This document shows, piece after piece, positions 1-8,633 of a stretch of DNA of 64,000 nucleotides. The DNA comes from Novipirellula herctigrandis (GTDB lineage Bacteria; Planctomycetota; Planctomycetia; Pirellulales; Pirellulaceae): positions 8,364,604 to 8,428,603 of the forward strand of contig SJPJ01000001.1 in NCBI GenBank assembly GCA_007859835.1, written 5' to 3'. Position 1 is the stretch's first letter; every line of letters starts with the position of its first letter. Position numbers and translations under genes: made by a program. The notes under the pieces are model-generated. The model was not told the origin of the DNA and did not search any database. It saw only the letters and a list, made by a program, of their open reading frames with translations.

Positions 1-481
1 AATGGGACAAGATTCGCTGCCCGCGAGCGAGCTGTCGCCATCGAAGACCAACGTCGTCACCGGTTTCCAGCCAACGCTGTTCAAACCGACTGCGGTGTTG
101 GAACCGCCAGTCACCGATGGAGGGTGTGGCTGTCCATTGTTGCCAAAAGCGATGCTCGTCGAAGTCGTCACCAGTCACCGGAGATGTGTGAATCCAAGCG
201 TAGCCGGCCCACAGCGTCTGGTCCTCGGCAAGTGCCCATCCAAGTCCAGGACGGATGATGCTCTGGTTGAATCCGTTGGTGTCGTTACGCACGCGGTAAT
301 GCGTATCCAACCACCAGCGAAGAGGCGAGTGATCATCAAGTGACTCGAACTGGCCGTTGCCCATCGCGGCTAACCAAAGAGCGGTGTCATCCACCGTTTG
401 CGCAGCAACGGTACGCGTTGTCCCAACGGCTAGTGTCATGCATAAGAGTACACAGGAAATTGCTCGTGCCATATCAACCAT
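1..481 (-). CDS. DUF2490-like outer-membrane protein, 3' end outside the window
   Basis: An open frame of 160 codons reads leftward from position 481 to the window edge with no stop. The protein begins MVDMARAISCVLLCMTLAVG, a signal peptide followed by a likely AxA-type cleavage near VAAQ. The body contains LRWWLDTHYRVRND, IRPGLGWALAEDQTLWAGYAW, HRFWQQW and RSRFEQRWLETGDDVGLRWR. Alternating aromatic strands with repeated W, and the FEQR...RWR pattern, are typical of DUF2490 beta-barrel proteins. No catalytic role is known for the family. Start is 479-481, or 470-472 (MARAIS); neither has a strong ribosome binding site. The C-terminal part lies outside the window. Confidence 0.75.
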   Translation of the reverse strand, partial: MVDMARAISCVLLCMTLAVGTTRTVAAQTVDDTALWLAAMGNGQFESLDDHSPLRWWLDTHYRVRNDTNGFNQSIIRPGLGWALAEDQTLWAGYAWIHTSPVTGDDFDEHRFWQQWTATPSIGDWRFQHRSRFEQRWLETGDDVGLRWRQLARGQRILSH

Positions 482-685
482 CCGTAGAAATCGTACTGAC
501 AACGCCCCTTGCCCAAAGGGACCACCTCCGATTTCTCATCGGGATAAGAACTGAGACTCGTTGACTAGAAGTGGCTTTTTGCACGACGAAAGCATCATGA
601 GTCGCGCTGGCTGTAGCGCCAATGACGGTTGCCCCATCGTAGAAAACCGCTACACCCCCATCGAATTGCGGATGTTCGCTTGAAA

Positions 686-1442
686 ACGCAGCCTGTTTTA
701 GGCACGGACGAGAACGTGGGCCGATTGACCGTACGATTGAAAGCGATTGACGAATATCAGAATACGCTAGTGTTGGTCCTGTCCGATAATGGTCTTAGTA
801 GGACGACCATGACCGACCACATCCAACTGGACGGCGGTGGCGCGGAGTTGATCAAGCAGTTTGATAACACGTTTGAACATCGAGGATTGCCCCGGTCGTC
901 GGTCGACCTTGGCCCCGGTTGGGCTTACGGATTGGCCGCTCCCTTTCGACTGATGAAAGGTTATCAGTCGTAAGGTGTCATTTTGAGCCCATTAATCATC
1001 AAGTCACCCGCTGATTTTCGCGCAGCGACACCGAGCATCGACGCTCCGGTGCATGCCATGGATATCATGCCGACATTGCTCGACTTTGCTTCGCTGGATC
1101 ATCCGGCCAAGCGGCTCGCAGCCGAACTGCTAGCGATGCAGGATTCCTCACTAAGACTACTCCTGCCGGGCGAAGGAGGCGTCGCCTTCAATGAACGAGG
1201 TCTTGGCGGAGAATTGTTTGGAATCCGTGCCTATCGACGCGGCGATTGGAAGATCTTGAAGCTTCCGCCGCCGTATGGCAGGGGCAAGTCGCAGCTTTAC
1301 GATCTGTCGAAGGACCTCGGCGAGACAAGTGATGTTTCCGCTGAATCCCCCAACCTACGAGCCGACCTGGTCAATCGTTAGAAACAGTACGCGAGCGAAA
1401 ATGGCGTGGTCGAGCCAAACAAGCCGATCGCCTATGCCGTTC
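686..1442 (+). pseudogene. Decayed sulfatase, N-terminal half missing, two in-frame stops
   Basis: One frame reads as the C-terminal half of an arylsulfatase: DENVGRLTVRLKAIDEYQNT, LVLVLSDNG (metal-site SDNG), then a region around VDLGPGWAYGLAAPFRLMKG, DIMPTLLDFA and the end QLYDLSKDLGETSDV. The frame is broken by TAA at 971-973, where the related copy at 3849 has GAA, and by TAG at 1379-1381, where families usually have W (the sense continues as KQYASENGVVEPNKP). The formylglycine CxPxR half is absent. The simplest reading is a 5'-truncated relic that then gathered nonsense mutations. It ends head-on against the minus-strand relic at 1450-1605. Confidence 0.8.
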
Positions 1443-1449
1443 CGGCCCT

Positions 1450-1605
1450 CCTGAATTTGTCACTCTTCCAATCCAAGCGTGGACTACTCGAACATCTGCT
1501 CGAACGGGGCCTTGCGCTTTGCCAGCCCCAGGTGATACACATAACGAATCGCCGTTTCGTAGGAGGAAGCACTCGCTTGCAGTCCATTCGGGTACGACGG
1601 ACGTT
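1450..1605 (-). pseudogene. Relic of the 3' end of a dihydroxyphthalate-decarboxylase-like secreted protein gene
   Basis: Read on the minus strand, this stretch gives YPNGLQASASSYETAIRYVY followed by HLGLAKRKAPFEQMFE, a stop, then STLGLEE. It matches nearly residue for residue the last ~45 residues of the intact protein at 4972-6135 (YPYGLQASASSYETAIRYVY, DQGLSKRKASLEEMFEQST). The rest of the gene is gone. The converging order with the sulfatase relic suggests that a sulfatase plus decarboxylase-like pair once existed here as a second copy of the locus to the right. Confidence 0.8.
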
Positions 1606-1895
1606 CTGAGGACGTTTCGGCGTTGGCTACATCGACAAGCTAGAACGCGCAATTGACGACGCGAGAATCAACGCCCGGAAGGCCAAGAGATCGTCCGTTA
1701 CTCGAAGAGCTATCATCGACACCGATAGGACTCTGTTTGAAGCAACCCGACAGACCCGCGCGCGAATGGTCAATTCGAAAAGACCATCTAGATGGATCCT
1801 CCGCGTCATATTACTATGGCAATTCCTGAGATCGTTGAATTGTGCTACCCAGTAGACGCCGGAGAAGTCAAAGTTTTTTTCCGTAGGAGGAAGCA

Positions 1896-3434
1896 ATGTC
1901 ATGTTGGTTTGATCGCGTTGTGCGGGATGTTATCGCCTTGGTGCTGTTGACGGTCGGAGCGGCGTCGGCGGCGGATCATATGGAGCCGCGTCTCTTCCAT
2001 CCCGGACAAGATGAGGCTGCCCAAGAGAAGCTGACGTCATTCGTCGAGGCCAACGGCCGGCCCAACATCGTGATCCTGCTAGTGGACGATCTTGGTTACG
2101 GTGACCCCGGGGTTTACGGTGGAGGTGAGGCCGTGGGAGCGGCCACACCTAACATTGATCGGCTTGCTCATGAAGGGCTTCGGCTCACCTCGGCATACTC
2201 GCAGCCAACGTGCACACCGACTCGGGCTACCCTTCTCACCGGCAGGCTGCCGGTTCGCCACGGTCTGCTAAGACCACCGCAGATCGGCGAGACCGGGGGA
2301 CTGATGGGCGAGACCACGCTGGCAGAGCTGTTGAGCAAGACGGGTTACCATACCGCAGCAGTGGGCAAGTGGCACCTCGGCGAAGGGCCAAATTATCAGC
2401 CCCAGCGTAACGGGTTTGATGAATACTACGGTTTCTTGGGTAGCGTTAAGAATTACACGGAGTGGCGAGACGAGCGTATCAATCCTGCGTTCGCAAACGA
2501 TCCCGAGGTTGTACGCAACATCGAGAACGACCCCAACTTCATTCGCAGCCTCATCCGAGCAAAGAGGGACCAGCCTCACGAAGAGCTGTACGAACTCGAC
2601 ATTCCGGCGGTTGCAAATGTGGATGTCGACTGCATGAGGTATTCGGTCGATTTCATTGAGCGTATGGCAAAAGAGGACAAGCCGTGGTTTCTCTACCACT
2701 CGTTCGGCAAAGTGCACTACGACAACTATGCCGCAGATGGATTTCGCGGTTCGTCCTCGGCCAAGACCCCTTACAAGGATGCCGTGGTCGAGGTCGATAC
2801 CCTCGTTGGCCGAGTGCTCGATGCCCTCGAAAAGTCCGGGCAGACGGGCGAGACGCTGGTTTTCTTTACCTCGGATAACGGCCCTGAAGAAGACACTTGG
2901 CCAGATGCCGGGCACACTCCGTTTCGGGGCGCAAAGAGCACGACATGGGAGGGTGGTGTCCGGGTTCCTGGGATCGCAACTTGGCCCGGCGTCATCCAGC
3001 CGGGGCGTGTATCGGACGGTCTGTTCGATTTGGCGGATCTCTTCACGACGTGCGCCGCTCTCGGCGGCGCAGTAATTCCCGACCAGCGGTATATCGACGG
3101 GATCGACCAAACCTCGTTCCTGCTCTCGGATGATGGTCTCTCCAACAGGGAGGCGGTCTACTACTACATGGGGAATACGTTTTCGGCGATGAGGGTCGGT
3201 CCGTTCAAGTTCCATCGGTACATCGCTGAAGCCTCGAGCCGTGACGGAATCCCGGGTTTTCTAAACGGCGCGACACTCCAGAAGACATTCGGAGTCTATG
3301 CCTTCAACCTGTACCTCGACCCGAAAGAACGTCGGCCCAATGGCATTCGAACGGCCATTCAACTCAAGCGTTTTGTCTCGCTTGAAACAAGGCACTTGAA
3401 GACGTTCAAGGAGGAAATATCGAGTGCGGAGTGA
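1896..3434 (+). CDS. Secreted arylsulfatase (formylglycine-dependent, S1 family)
   Basis: Hydrolyses sulfate esters after conversion of Cys106 to formylglycine. The N-terminus is a signal peptide (hydrophobic DVIALVLLTVGAASAA, residues 11-26), so it acts outside the cytoplasm. The first metal site is NIVILLVDDLGYGD (Asp64, Asp65); the signature is CTPTRATLLTGR (Cys106 to Arg117); KWHLGEG follows, then the second metal site FFTSDNGPEED. At 512 residues it is of normal length. An AGGAGG box at 1885-1890, five bases before ATG 1896, fixes the start. It lies between two decayed sulfatase copies and is the only intact one of the three on this strand. The actual substrate cannot be read from sequence; a marine polysaccharide sulfate is likely from context. 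Confidence 0.92.
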   Translation: MSCWFDRVVRDVIALVLLTVGAASAADHMEPRLFHPGQDEAAQEKLTSFVEANGRPNIVILLVDDLGYGDPGVYGGGEAVGAATPNIDRLAHEGLRLTSAYSQPTCTPTRATLLTGRLPVRHGLLRPPQIGETGGLMGETTLAELLSKTGYHTAAVGKWHLGEGPNYQPQRNGFDEYYGFLGSVKNYTEWRDERINPAFANDPEVVRNIENDPNFIRSLIRAKRDQPHEELYELDIPAVANVDVDCMRYSVDFIERMAKEDKPWFLYHSFGKVHYDNYAADGFRGSSSAKTPYKDAVVEVDTLVGRVLDALEKSGQTGETLVFFTSDNGPEEDTWPDAGHTPFRGAKSTTWEGGVRVPGIATWPGVIQPGRVSDGLFDLADLFTTCAALGGAVIPDQRYIDGIDQTSFLLSDDGLSNREAVYYYMGNTFSAMRVGPFKFHRYIAEASSRDGIPGFLNGATLQKTFGVYAFNLYLDPKERRPNGIRTAIQLKRFVSLETRHLKTFKEEISSAE

Positions 3435-3589
3435 GTTCCAGAAAGGAGTGTCGCATCGGCATTCGAGGCATTCTTGGAATCCATTTGCCAACCTCCTGTA
3501 TCACCCTTGCAGTCGAATATCCCCCTGACCTCAGGGTTCCCAGATTTTGGGAGCGTGATTAGTGCTTTTCAGCCCCCCACAATCCGCTG

Positions 3590-3923
3590 CACGCGCCGAA
3601 ACAAACGATCGACTGAAAGCGATGGAGGCCTATGAAAACACGCTGATCATGATCATGTCCGACAACGTCCCAGTACGACGATGACGGCCGACTACATCCA
3701 ACTGGATGGTGCTGGCGTAGGGTTCCTCGAGCAGTTTGATAACACGTTTGACAATCGAGGCTTTCTCGGTTCGTCGGTCGACCTTGGTCCCGGTTGGGCT
3801 TACGGATTGGCCGCTCCTTTTCGACTAATGAAGGGATATCAATCGGAAGGTGGAATCTTGAGCCCATTGATCATCAAGCCATCCGCTGGTTTTCGCGCAG
3901 CGACACCGACGCGAGCTGCATGA
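3590..3923 (+). pseudogene. Second decayed sulfatase fragment
   Basis: The fragment begins NDRLKAMEAYENTLIMIMSD in one frame, then shifts frame near 3665-3680 and continues as TADYIQLDGAGVGFLEQFDN, VDLGPGWAYGLAAPFRLMKG and SEGGILSPLIIKPSAGFRAA before a stop. It is a close relative of the relic at 686-1442: long DNA stretches agree, including VDLGPGWAYGLAAPFRLMKG letter for letter. Both ends of the sulfatase are missing. The two relics bracket the intact sulfatase, which points to local duplication followed by decay. Confidence 0.8.
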
Positions 3924-3954
3924 ATTCTCTTCGCTCACACTTCGTACTTAGGAA

Positions 3955-4671
3955 CTACCTGACAGGTACTTCTGGCGATGGGTCAAGGAAGCGGACTCGG
4001 CCAGATTGAAGCTCGTAGACAGCTCCAACAATGGAAAAGTCTGCAGCACGATTCCGTTCCTTTTGTAATCGAACCATATTTTTTACCGACCAGAGGACGT
4101 TCGCCTCGACTCCTTTAGCAATCGCATCGTGTTCATTTGGGTTCAGATGCGCGATGGCAGGTTCGATTAGCTTCAACACGGTTTGAAGTTCTGGCGGTTC
4201 AGTTCTCCGTTCTTTGCGATTTTTGAATGCGGCCGTCACCGCACCGCAGCCCTCATGGCCCATCACAACTACCAACTTGGTATGGAGGTGCTTTACCGCG
4301 TATTCGATGCTACCAGCGACATCGTCCATCACGACGTTGCCGGCGTTTCGGATAACAAAAAGATCTCCAAACCCCTGATCAAAGACCAGTTCGATGGGGA
4401 CTCGCGAGTCGGCACACCCCAGGACGACGGCAAACGGATTTTGCCCTTCAACTAAATGATCCCGCCATCGTTTTGCAGACCGAAAGTGCCTCGGTTCTCC
4501 ATTCACAAAACGTTCATTGCCTAATTTTAGCCGAGCGATGGCAGCCTTAATCGATAATGCACTCCCGAGATCACTAGCATGGCTCGGGTTCAGTGCACCG
4601 GGGACGCCAGTGAACCCAAGTCCGCCTGCAGCGACCATCAATTCTCGTCGAGTCATTTGTTGTCTGGTCAT
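3955..4671 (-). CDS. Exported beta-carbonic anhydrase with Tat-type signal
   Basis: Interconverts CO2 and bicarbonate. Zinc ligands and the Asp/Arg dyad are visible: CADSR (Cys86, Asp88, Arg90) and HEGC (His139, Cys142), the complete beta-class set. The N-terminus reads TRRELMVAAGGLGFTGVPGA, a twin-arginine signal, so the enzyme is folded before export; beta-carbonic anhydrases are more often cytosolic. The start at 4669-4671 (MTRQQMTRRE) puts the Tat motif near the N-terminus; the longer open frame to 4785 adds a charged stretch with no export logic. It is 238 residues. It sits between sulfatase remains and the decarboxylase-fold protein, all on the minus strand. Confidence 0.9.
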   Translation of the reverse strand: MTRQQMTRRELMVAAGGLGFTGVPGALNPSHASDLGSALSIKAAIARLKLGNERFVNGEPRHFRSAKRWRDHLVEGQNPFAVVLGCADSRVPIELVFDQGFGDLFVIRNAGNVVMDDVAGSIEYAVKHLHTKLVVVMGHEGCGAVTAAFKNRKERRTEPPELQTVLKLIEPAIAHLNPNEHDAIAKGVEANVLWSVKNMVRLQKERNRAADFSIVGAVYELQSGRVRFLDPSPEVPVR

Positions 4672-4714
4672 AGGGATCTTTTTAACAGGTGATTGAATCG
4701 AAGCCCCCCGGAGC

Positions 4715-4912
4715 TCACTTGCCGACGGCCATGGTCTTGCGAACCGCCTCTTGGTACTTCTTGCTCTCGGGTCGAAGGTTCTCAATGCTTTCGAAGGGCA
4801 ATCCGTGACGCGTTGGCGTGAAGGGATACTTTGTGTTCATCGCGTCATTCCGTTTCTTCATCATGACGAACGGACCCCAAGTCCAAAGAAACTGTATTAT
4901 CATTCCATGCAT
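4715..4912 (-). pseudogene. Leftover C-terminus of another sulfatase
   Basis: The 65-codon frame contains NDAMNTKYPFTPTRHGLPFE and SIENLRPESKKYQEAVRK. This resembles the tail of the intact sulfatase at 6442-8184, which has KKKYPDLPERHGIPWQGIQN and ASPEIQALAKPSVDVSKLPF. Nothing upstream encodes the catalytic part, so this is read as a 3' relic. A small independent gene is possible but less likely. Confidence 0.5.
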
Positions 4913-4971
4913 CTCACGCGAGTCTTGGCTTTTCTGCGGATGAAGTCGAGGGGCCCTCCCGCCGTCGAATT

Positions 4972-6135
4972 TCAGCCGATCGTCTCTTCGAGATCAATCG
5001 TGGACTGCTCGAACATTTCTTCGAGCGAAGCTTTGCGTTTCGAAAGCCCTTGATCATACACATAGCGAATGGCAGTCTCGTAAGACGACGCGCTCGCCTG
5101 AAGTCCATAGGGATAGAAGTTCTCTCCCATCAGTTCACGTGTCTCTTCAAATTCTTGGCCGTACCAGGGCAGCGAATCCATCACCCAACCAAGACTCTGC
5201 GAGTACTCATAGTCCAGTTGCTTTGCTTTGGAGTAGGCTTCAAATACCGCTTTTGCAAGCCACGGGTTCTGCTCCGCCACTTCTCGCTTGATGGCAACGG
5301 AATGCATGATGGGAAACATTCCAGTTCGTTTGTAGAACGCTTTCTCGACGCTGCGATGGTCGGTAAACAGCCTTGCCACGATCGGGTTCCGGTCCTGGAA
5401 CACTTTGGGTTCTGCCGGGTGCAGGATCGCATCGACCTTGCCCTTGATCAGCAAGGTGGATTCGTCTTCCTCGGGATCGGCATCGACGATCGGTAATCCA
5501 TCAGGGCGAATCTTTTCATATTTCGACACACCTCCCGACAAGTTTTTGGCGGAGTCCTTTTGGGTGGAAACCCAGTGAATGTCTTTCGGGCTGACCCCAT
5601 ATTCCTCCTGCAAAATTCCTCGGACGTGGGTCAGGCCAGACGACGAATAGCCAACCGTTGCGACGGTCTTGCCCCGCAGATCCGCCGGTGTTTTGATCCC
5701 GCGATCGGTACGAACAAAAATGCTCTGGTGTCGAAACAGACGGAGCGCGGGAATGGGCAGAAGGAGGTAATCCCGGAAATTATCATTCGCGTACGCCAGG
5801 ATGTACGGAATCAATCCGAGCTCGGTCACCGCGCGGGTTTGAGGACCAAAGAATGCGTGGGTGTTCATCGGCCCGATGCCAGACACCTCAAACTGATGGG
5901 CACAACCTTTGATCTTGACGGATCCTTCGATGATGGCGCGAACGCGATTGTACGCGTATCCTGCCATCGTGATCGGCAAGCCTTCGCCGAACGGTCCGGT
6001 TCGTTTCTTGACGCCGGGATCATCCGCAGTGTTTGCGGATGGCTTCCCATCCTCCGCACCTGCGACGGTGCCGCTGGCAGCGACCGCTCCAATCGACGCT
6101 GCCTTACAAAAGTCTCGACGGTTGAATGTGGCCAT
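4972..6135 (-). CDS. Tat-exported protein of the 4,5-dihydroxyphthalate decarboxylase / NMT1-like substrate-binding fold
   Basis: The first residues, NRRDFCKAASIGAVAASGTV, are a twin-arginine signal. The mature part starts ITMAGYAYNRVRAIIEGSVK, matching the beginning of 4,5-dihydroxyphthalate decarboxylases, and continues with KTPADLRGKTVATVGY, VRGILQEEYGVSPKDIHWVS and FPIMHSVAIKREVAEQNPWL, also typical of that family and the related periplasmic binding fold. Cytosolic decarboxylases have no Tat signal, so here a periplasmic ligand-binding role is at least as likely as catalysis. It is 387 residues. A perfect palindrome CCTGAATTCAGG lies at 6147-6158, 12 bases upstream of the start, and may be an operator. 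A dead 3' copy lies at 1450-1605. Confidence 0.8.
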   Translation of the reverse strand: MATFNRRDFCKAASIGAVAASGTVAGAEDGKPSANTADDPGVKKRTGPFGEGLPITMAGYAYNRVRAIIEGSVKIKGCAHQFEVSGIGPMNTHAFFGPQTRAVTELGLIPYILAYANDNFRDYLLLPIPALRLFRHQSIFVRTDRGIKTPADLRGKTVATVGYSSSGLTHVRGILQEEYGVSPKDIHWVSTQKDSAKNLSGGVSKYEKIRPDGLPIVDADPEEDESTLLIKGKVDAILHPAEPKVFQDRNPIVARLFTDHRSVEKAFYKRTGMFPIMHSVAIKREVAEQNPWLAKAVFEAYSKAKQLDYEYSQSLGWVMDSLPWYGQEFEETRELMGENFYPYGLQASASSYETAIRYVYDQGLSKRKASLEEMFEQSTIDLEETIG

Positions 6136-6378
6136 GTTGTGATAATCCTGAATTCAGGTGGTTGGCGACGACGAACCTAGCGTTGGTCCGTCAAGCTGTC
6201 GTGATGTTATTTCCATGTGTGCCGAGCGGCGTAGGACTCCGCCCTCGGCGATTTGCGACGTGATGCCAGGGGTGAAGCGCTCGCCAGACGTGGAGGGGAA
6301 GCCGAACGCCGAGTGTTCGATCACTCTGCTGATGCCTCGACTCGTACGAGCCGCCATTGCTTAGTTTGCCCGTCCTCA
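6136..6378. other. Gap between decarboxylase-fold gene and terminator
   Basis: No credible gene; open frames on both strands lack start context and family features. It carries the palindrome CCTGAATTCAGG at 6147-6158 just before the start of the minus-strand gene. Confidence 0.6.
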
Positions 6379-6420
6379 AAAAGAGAATCCCACCGCAGCC
6401 GTCCGGTGCGGTGGGAATCT
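6379..6420 (-). terminator. Rho-independent terminator of the sulfatase gene
   Basis: Read on the minus strand, AGATTCCCACCGCA pairs with TGCGGTGGGATTCT (one mismatch) around a 9-base loop, followed by CTTTTTG. It lies 22 bases after the stop of the sulfatase at 6442-8184. Confidence 0.85.
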
Positions 6421-6441
6421 CACGAAAAGCGGAAGCCGAAC

Positions 6442-8184
6442 CTATTCGCCCAAGTCGAAATCCAGGCTTGGGTCGAAGGGAAGCTCATCGAGGTGCTCGA
6501 TGTACTCCAACGGATCAAACGGCAGCTTAGAGACGTCAACTGATGGCTTCGCCAAAGCTTGAATCTCAGGGGAGGCGTTCTGAATCCCTTGCCACGGAAT
6601 CCCATGGCGCTCAGGCAAATCGGGATACTTTTTCTTCCACAGATCGTGCCGCAGACGCATCCGATTGAATGGGCTCTTTAGATGGATCAGATTGACGAGC
6701 ATCGGCGTCTTTTCCCGAGTATCCGAAGGCAGGAAATAGAAGCCCGCGGGGATTCCACTGGCTTCGCCGATGGGATCTGGCGAGATCCAATGTCGCTTGT
6801 AATTTCCCTTCACGGTTGCCCCAAGATTCGGTCCGGCGTAAATGAAGACATAGTCTCGACGGCTATGTGCATCGCCATTGAGCAACAAAGAAGTCTGATT
6901 CACACCATCGATGACGCGGTCATCCGGAACGTCATCCAAGGCACCTGCAAGACTTGCAAAGGTGGTGAACAGATCAACCTCGTGAATGATATCTCCGACG
7001 ACTTGCCCTTTGTCGATTGTGCCTGGCCACCAAGCTTGTGCGGGCACGCGCACACCGCCCTCCAGGAAATCGCCTTTCCCGCCTCGGAAGATCGTTTCAG
7101 TGAATCCACAGCCCGGAGGAGGATTGTGCGCCATTGGACCGTTGTCGGCGTTGCAGACCAATAGAGTGTTCTCAGCGATCCCAAGCTCTTTGAGTTTCGC
7201 CATCACGCGTCCAACAAACGGGTCAACGTTCCCCTGCAAGCCGTCCTGCAAAAGGCTTCGTCCTTGTGAAACCTTGTCGAGCGTGGGCATGAAGGATGCC
7301 ATGTTGGGCCAATTCGCAACATAGAACGGCTTACCGGCCTTTGCGTTGCGCTCGATGAATTCGAGAGTCCGTTTCTGAGCCTCGGCATCCATTTTCATGT
7401 AGGTCTCGTAACTATTGTCTTCCCACTCTCGTGGTGCCTCACCTTTTTTACCCTCCAAAGCAAGGATCCAAGCTTTGGTCACGAACGTGTCATCCAGCTT
7501 GTATGGGTCGGACGGAAGCATGTCCTCGTACAGGCCGATGGTGGCATTCGCTTGCTCACCCTGACGCGTCCAAAGAGAGAGAATCTGGTTGTAGCCAGTG
7601 AAGAAAGCCTCATCGAAACCCTGATTGTTTGCGTAGCTTTCCTCGATGTCACCGAGGTGCCATTTTCCATGAAATGCAGTTGAATATCCAACGTCAGATA
7701 GAACCTCGGCGATGGTAACTTCGGTGCTTCTCAACCCGTGTGATTCTCGGAGCATGCCGATGTTGTACATGCTGTTTCGCACCGGGTGCCGCCCTGTCAT
7801 GCAGGCTGCGCGACTGGGGGTACAGCCGACCTCGGTGTAAAACCGGGTGAACATGATTCCTTCCCGCGCCATCTGATTCAAACTCGGGGTCTCGAACCCA
7901 CGAACCTTCTGAATTGCCGGAATTCCAATGTCGCCAAACGCAGTGTCGTCCCACATGATGTGCACGATATTGGGAGGCGTCTTGAACTTCTCACGCAGCT
8001 CCGCCAAACGCTGTTGCAGGCCTTCGTCTTCGGCGTTCCAGCGTTCGCCGTTTTGAGCTTCTAAAACGTAGTATTCGGCGTCATGGACGATTTGGCCACC
8101 TCCCGAATCAGCGAACGCGAAGCTGGAGAAAACGCCCAGCAGCGTCATCAGAGACAAGCGAATTGTGCGATCAAATACAGACAT
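6442..8184 (-). CDS. Secreted arylsulfatase (S1 family), long N-terminal insert
   Basis: Sulfate-ester hydrolase. A signal peptide (LSLMTLLGVFSSFAFA, residues 10-25) precedes an acidic linker of about 45 residues (EAQNGERWNAEDEGLQQRLA) before the fold begins at PPNIVHIMWDDTAFGD. Metal-binding Asp79 and Asp80, formylglycine signature CTPSRAACMTGR (Cys121), FHGKWHLGD, and CNADNGPMAH for the second metal side are present. At 580 residues it is longer than usual because of this linker and an extended C-terminus. The start at 8182-8184 follows AAGGA at a good distance; an in-frame codon at 8238 would add 18 residues before the signal peptide. A strong terminator follows. Substrate unknown. Confidence 0.92.
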   Translation of the reverse strand: MSVFDRTIRLSLMTLLGVFSSFAFADSGGGQIVHDAEYYVLEAQNGERWNAEDEGLQQRLAELREKFKTPPNIVHIMWDDTAFGDIGIPAIQKVRGFETPSLNQMAREGIMFTRFYTEVGCTPSRAACMTGRHPVRNSMYNIGMLRESHGLRSTEVTIAEVLSDVGYSTAFHGKWHLGDIEESYANNQGFDEAFFTGYNQILSLWTRQGEQANATIGLYEDMLPSDPYKLDDTFVTKAWILALEGKKGEAPREWEDNSYETYMKMDAEAQKRTLEFIERNAKAGKPFYVANWPNMASFMPTLDKVSQGRSLLQDGLQGNVDPFVGRVMAKLKELGIAENTLLVCNADNGPMAHNPPPGCGFTETIFRGGKGDFLEGGVRVPAQAWWPGTIDKGQVVGDIIHEVDLFTTFASLAGALDDVPDDRVIDGVNQTSLLLNGDAHSRRDYVFIYAGPNLGATVKGNYKRHWISPDPIGEASGIPAGFYFLPSDTREKTPMLVNLIHLKSPFNRMRLRHDLWKKKYPDLPERHGIPWQGIQNASPEIQALAKPSVDVSKLPFDPLEYIEHLDELPFDPSLDFDLGE

Positions 8185-8633
8185 CTGGAGATTCCTTGTT
8201 GCGAGTGAGGTTGTTGTGAGATTAGTTCGGCGTGGCACAGGACAACAACAGGATCAAATCGACATGATGAGAATCCAGCTTACGCGTCACAAAACTCACG
8301 CGAGGCACCTATGAGATTAGGCCCGTGATTGTAGCGCCCTCCGCAGACCAAAACATCAAAAAACCGCAAAACATCTAACTTGAATCAAAGGAAAGTGAGA
8401 AGTCTGAAACGCTGCGAGACCCAGCAACCTGTAAAGATCATCCGTTGCTGATTCGCGGAACGTTGGCGTCGCGAAGTTGGCGTCGCGAATATCGAGCAAT
8501 GATGATTCATTCACCACTGGTGTTTTTACCTGTAGGGGCAAAGGTGTTAACTTGACTAATTGCCAGCACACGTTTTAATGACGATTGATCTGCACGACGC
8601 CAGTCCCTCTTCAAAACCAACGGAGCTTCAACA
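8185..8633. other. Divergent intergenic region with a 14-bp tandem duplication
   Basis: Separates the minus-strand sulfatase from the plus-strand phosphatase and must hold both promoters. A perfect two-copy tandem repeat of GTTGGCGTCGCGAA occupies 8462-8475 and 8476-8489. No gene is supported. Confidence 0.6.

Noticed and set aside
2268..3215. 315-codon open frame on the minus strand opposite the first sulfatase
   Set aside because: It is antisense to an enzyme with all catalytic motifs, has no family features or signal and arises from codon bias of the GC-rich plus-strand gene.
5050..6180. Plus-strand frames (148 and 206 codons) opposite the decarboxylase-fold gene
   Set aside because: Both are shadows of a well-conserved minus-strand protein.
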